The notes under the pieces: model-generated
Told to the model about the DNA's origin: nothing
What the model saw: the letters and a program-made list of their open reading frames with translations, nothing else
Databases searched by the model: none
Program-made: the position numbers and the translations under genes
From: Hyphomicrobiales bacterium
Lineage (GTDB): Bacteria > Pseudomonadota > Alphaproteobacteria > Rhizobiales > Aestuariivirgaceae
Length of the DNA: 14,814 nt
Assembly: GCA_023266715.1 (NCBI GenBank)
Contig: JAHFPK010000042.1
Coordinates: forward strand, 1 to 14,814
Reading direction: 5' to 3'
Shown here: positions 13,146-14,814 of the stretch, piece after piece
Position numbering within the stretch: the stretch's first letter is position 1
Layout: every line of letters starts with the position of its first letter

Positions 13146-13483
13146 CATTTGTCCTTATGGAAACGCCTGAACATTTTTCGCAAATTCAGCTTTTCTCGCT
13201 CAAATCGATTTTGCGCTTTGGCCCGCGCCTCTATGTCTTCGGAGCCTAACGTGCCTTTATCTTCGATATGCGTTTGATAGTCCCACACAATCGGAATGAA
13301 CGTGTCATGGAGATATGCAAACAGTTCTTCGCCTAATGGCTTTGAAGCGTCTTGTATCATCTGACTAACCGCAATCACTTCGTCGTGCGTCATTTCATCC
13401 CCGAGATTGAGGCAAGCGGCAAAAACGCTTTGTTTCCTATCGGTCGAGCTTAAAGGCCTTTCAGTTTCAATAATCGCAGTCAT
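13145..13483 (-). CDS. 112-aa hypothetical protein, soluble and helical
   Basis: From the ATG at 13483 the product has 112 residues, no signal peptide and no membrane span. It is charged and helix-prone: an N-terminal part DEMTHDEVIAVSQMIQDASKPLGEELFAYLHDTFIPIVWDYQ, and a strongly basic C-terminus (REKLNLRKMFRRFHKDK) that could bind nucleic acid or membranes (inference). GGAGAG lies before the ATG; an earlier ATG at 13519 has no such support. The gene and its flanks are visibly more AT-rich than their surroundings, suggesting acquisition by transfer. I do not recognise a family. A hairpin at 13510-13532 lies in its leader and a terminator abuts its stop codon, so it appears to be a single-gene unit. 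Confidence 0.65.
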   Translation of the reverse strand: MTAIIETERPLSSTDRKQSVFAACLNLGDEMTHDEVIAVSQMIQDASKPLGEELFAYLHDTFIPIVWDYQTHIEDKGTLGSEDIEARAKAQNRFEREKLNLRKMFRRFHKDK

Positions 13484-13509
13484 TGTGGCTCTCCATTTTG
13501 AGTTCCCAA

Positions 13510-13532
13510 CCCGAGTCATGATTCAACTCGGG
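13510..13532 (-). promoter_or_regulatory. hairpin/operator-like dyad upstream of the 112-aa gene
   Basis: CCCGAGT (13510-13516) and ACTCGGG (13526-13532) form a perfect 7-bp dyad with a 9-base spacer, CATGATTCA. The word TCATGATTC recurs at about 13587. The dyad lies 27-49 bases upstream of the ATG at 13483 on the minus strand, a position that suits an operator or a leader stem. No regulator is adjacent. Confidence 0.4.
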
Positions 13533-13742
13533 AAGCGACATAATTGTTTCTTGACTCCCCCAACTATTTTATTCTTGTTTTGTTCTCATGATTCGACGAT
13601 CAGCGCCGGGATTGGCCTTTGGCACTCAACAGTGCATCTTCATTTACCTGAATGATCTCGCGGTCGCCCTTGCGTGCACCAAGCTATTTGATCTGACGAT
13701 CTGTGGGCTGAAGACGGACACGCCTTAGGCGGCGCGCCCCTC

Positions 13743-14814
13743 TTACTCCGCCGCCTTCGCAATCGATTTGCTGCGGCGAATTTCGGGCTTTATTTCCTCC
13801 ACCGGCGGGCCAGCTTGCGTTCGGCCCATGATGCTGTAGGCGCAGGGGACCACAAACAGCGTGAGCATCGTGCCGAGCGTCATGCCGCCCACGATCACCC
13901 AGCCGATCTGCATGCGGCTTTCAGCGCCTGCACCCGAAGCCAGGACAAGCGGAATGGCGCCAAGCACCATGGCCGAGGTGGTCATGAGAATTGGCCGCAG
14001 GCGCAGCGTCGCCCCTTCGACAACGGCATCAATGCGTGTGCGGCCTTCCTCCTGCAGGCGGTTCGCAAAATCAACAATCAGAATGCCGTGCTTGGTGATA
14101 AGTCCGATAAGCGTCACGAGCCCGATCTGCGAATAGACATTGAGCGTGCCCCCCGTGAGATAAAGCGCCGTCAGCGCCCCGCTGAGTGAAAGCGGAACGC
14201 TGAGCATGATCATCACCGGATCGCGGAAGCTTTCGAACTGGGCCGAGAGCACGAGATAAATGAAGGCAAGAGCAAGGACAAAAACCAGCGCGAGGTTGGA
14301 GCTTGAATCGCGCAGCTCACGCGCCTGGCCCGTGAGGTCCGTTACCACATTGTCCGGCAATATCTCCTGCGCCGCCGAATTGAAGGCCGCAATCGCTTCG
14401 CCCAGCGTGTAGCCAGGCGCCAGATTGGCCTGGATGGTGATCGCCCGCAACTGGTTGAAACGGCGCAAATCCCGCGGCGCCACGGCCTCGCGCGCCGTCA
14501 CCACGTTGGAGAGCTGCACCATCTCGCCGCCGCTGCCGCGCACGAAAATGCGCGAAAGTGTGTCGGCCGAGGTGCGCTCGGCCGCCGGAAGGGCAACTGT
14601 CACGTCATATTGTTCGCTGCCGATCTCGAAGGTACTCACATTGCGCCCGCCCAGCAGTGTCTCGAGAGTACGCCCGATCACCGTCACGTCGAGGCCGAGG
14701 TCGGCGGCGCGTGCCCGATCGATTTCAATCTGCACCTCGGGCTTGTTCAGCCGCAAATCCGTGTCGAGGTCGGCAAGGCCCGGATTGTCCTTGAGCTTCT
14801 CAACCAGCTTGCTG
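13743..14814 (-). CDS. RND efflux transporter, inner-membrane subunit (N-terminal part beyond the window)
   Basis: Reading leftward from the right edge, 356 in-frame codons end at TAA (13743-13745). The first visible residues are SKLVEKLKDNPGLADLDTD, with no start codon, so the gene is cut; a whole HAE1-type pump has about 1020-1050 residues and this is its C-terminal third. It matches AcrB/MexB-like proton-driven exporters: part of the periplasmic docking/pore region (NKPEVQIEIDRARAADLGLDV), then five membrane helices, including FVLALAFIYLVLSAQFESF, the GLITKHGILIVDFANRL segment and the C-terminal MTLGTMLTLFVVPCAYSIMG. The substrate is unknown. The membrane-fusion partner is not seen downstream and is probably encoded upstream, off the right edge. 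GGCG-rich inverted repeats lie just after the stop. Confidence 0.95.
   Translation of the reverse strand, partial: SKLVEKLKDNPGLADLDTDLRLNKPEVQIEIDRARAADLGLDVTVIGRTLETLLGGRNVSTFEIGSEQYDVTVALPAAERTSADTLSRIFVRGSGGEMVQLSNVVTAREAVAPRDLRRFNQLRAITIQANLAPGYTLGEAIAAFNSAAQEILPDNVVTDLTGQARELRDSSSNLALVFVLALAFIYLVLSAQFESFRDPVMIMLSVPLSLSGALTALYLTGGTLNVYSQIGLVTLIGLITKHGILIVDFANRLQEEGRTRIDAVVEGATLRLRPILMTTSAMVLGAIPLVLASGAGAESRMQIGWVIVGGMTLGTMLTLFVVPCAYSIMGRTQAGPPVEEIKPEIRRSKSIAKAAE

Overview
The window looks like a chromosomal segment of an alphaproteobacterium, probably Rhizobiales-like. The reasons are carB followed directly by greA, an alphaproteobacterial-style ECF sigma factor, an IS630-type insertion sequence, intergenic palindromes typical of such genomes, and GC-rich wobble usage. 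It reads as an ordinary backbone (carB, greA, an RND efflux pump, cytochrome b561, a YbaK-type editing protein) interrupted by small accessory genes and one insertion sequence. I see no CRISPR array, tRNA or rRNA.

Left end (1-1736): a truncated ECF sigma factor runs leftward out of the window. Facing away from it are three small Sec-exported, cysteine-containing proteins. The first two (572-766 and 1084-1284) are paralogs that share 15 of 29 residues in the mature C-terminal part and keep a C-X4-C pair. Both are preceded by the same ~30-bp sequence, which suggests one regulator, most simply the neighbouring sigma factor. This is the best candidate for an undescribed small system here.

Region 1774-4315: a leftward cupin-RidA-like pair (stop and start one base apart) is divergent from a 504-aa regulator with an OmpR-type winged helix, a TolB-like middle domain and TPR-like repeats. 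The layout suggests that the regulator controls the pair.

Region 4316-9582: a leftward ketopantoate-reductase-family gene, then carB and greA rightward. A ~57-bp imperfect direct repeat brackets the reductase gene. Its right copy is the carB leader, where a hairpin covers the only Shine-Dalgarno-like bases. A nested hairpin with a T-tract separates carB from greA.

Region 9583-11012: four successive hairpins, then a complete IS630-type element (about 9783-10827, TA on both sides, imperfect terminal inverted repeats, intact DDE transposase), then a ~150-bp block of inverted repeats.

Region 11123-14814: a small secreted protein, a YbaK/ProX-type editing protein, a small single-span membrane protein, a leftward cytochrome b561, a leftward 112-aa orphan in an AT-richer patch with a terminator-like hairpin at its stop codon, and the C-terminal 356 residues of a leftward RND efflux transporter that continues past the right edge.
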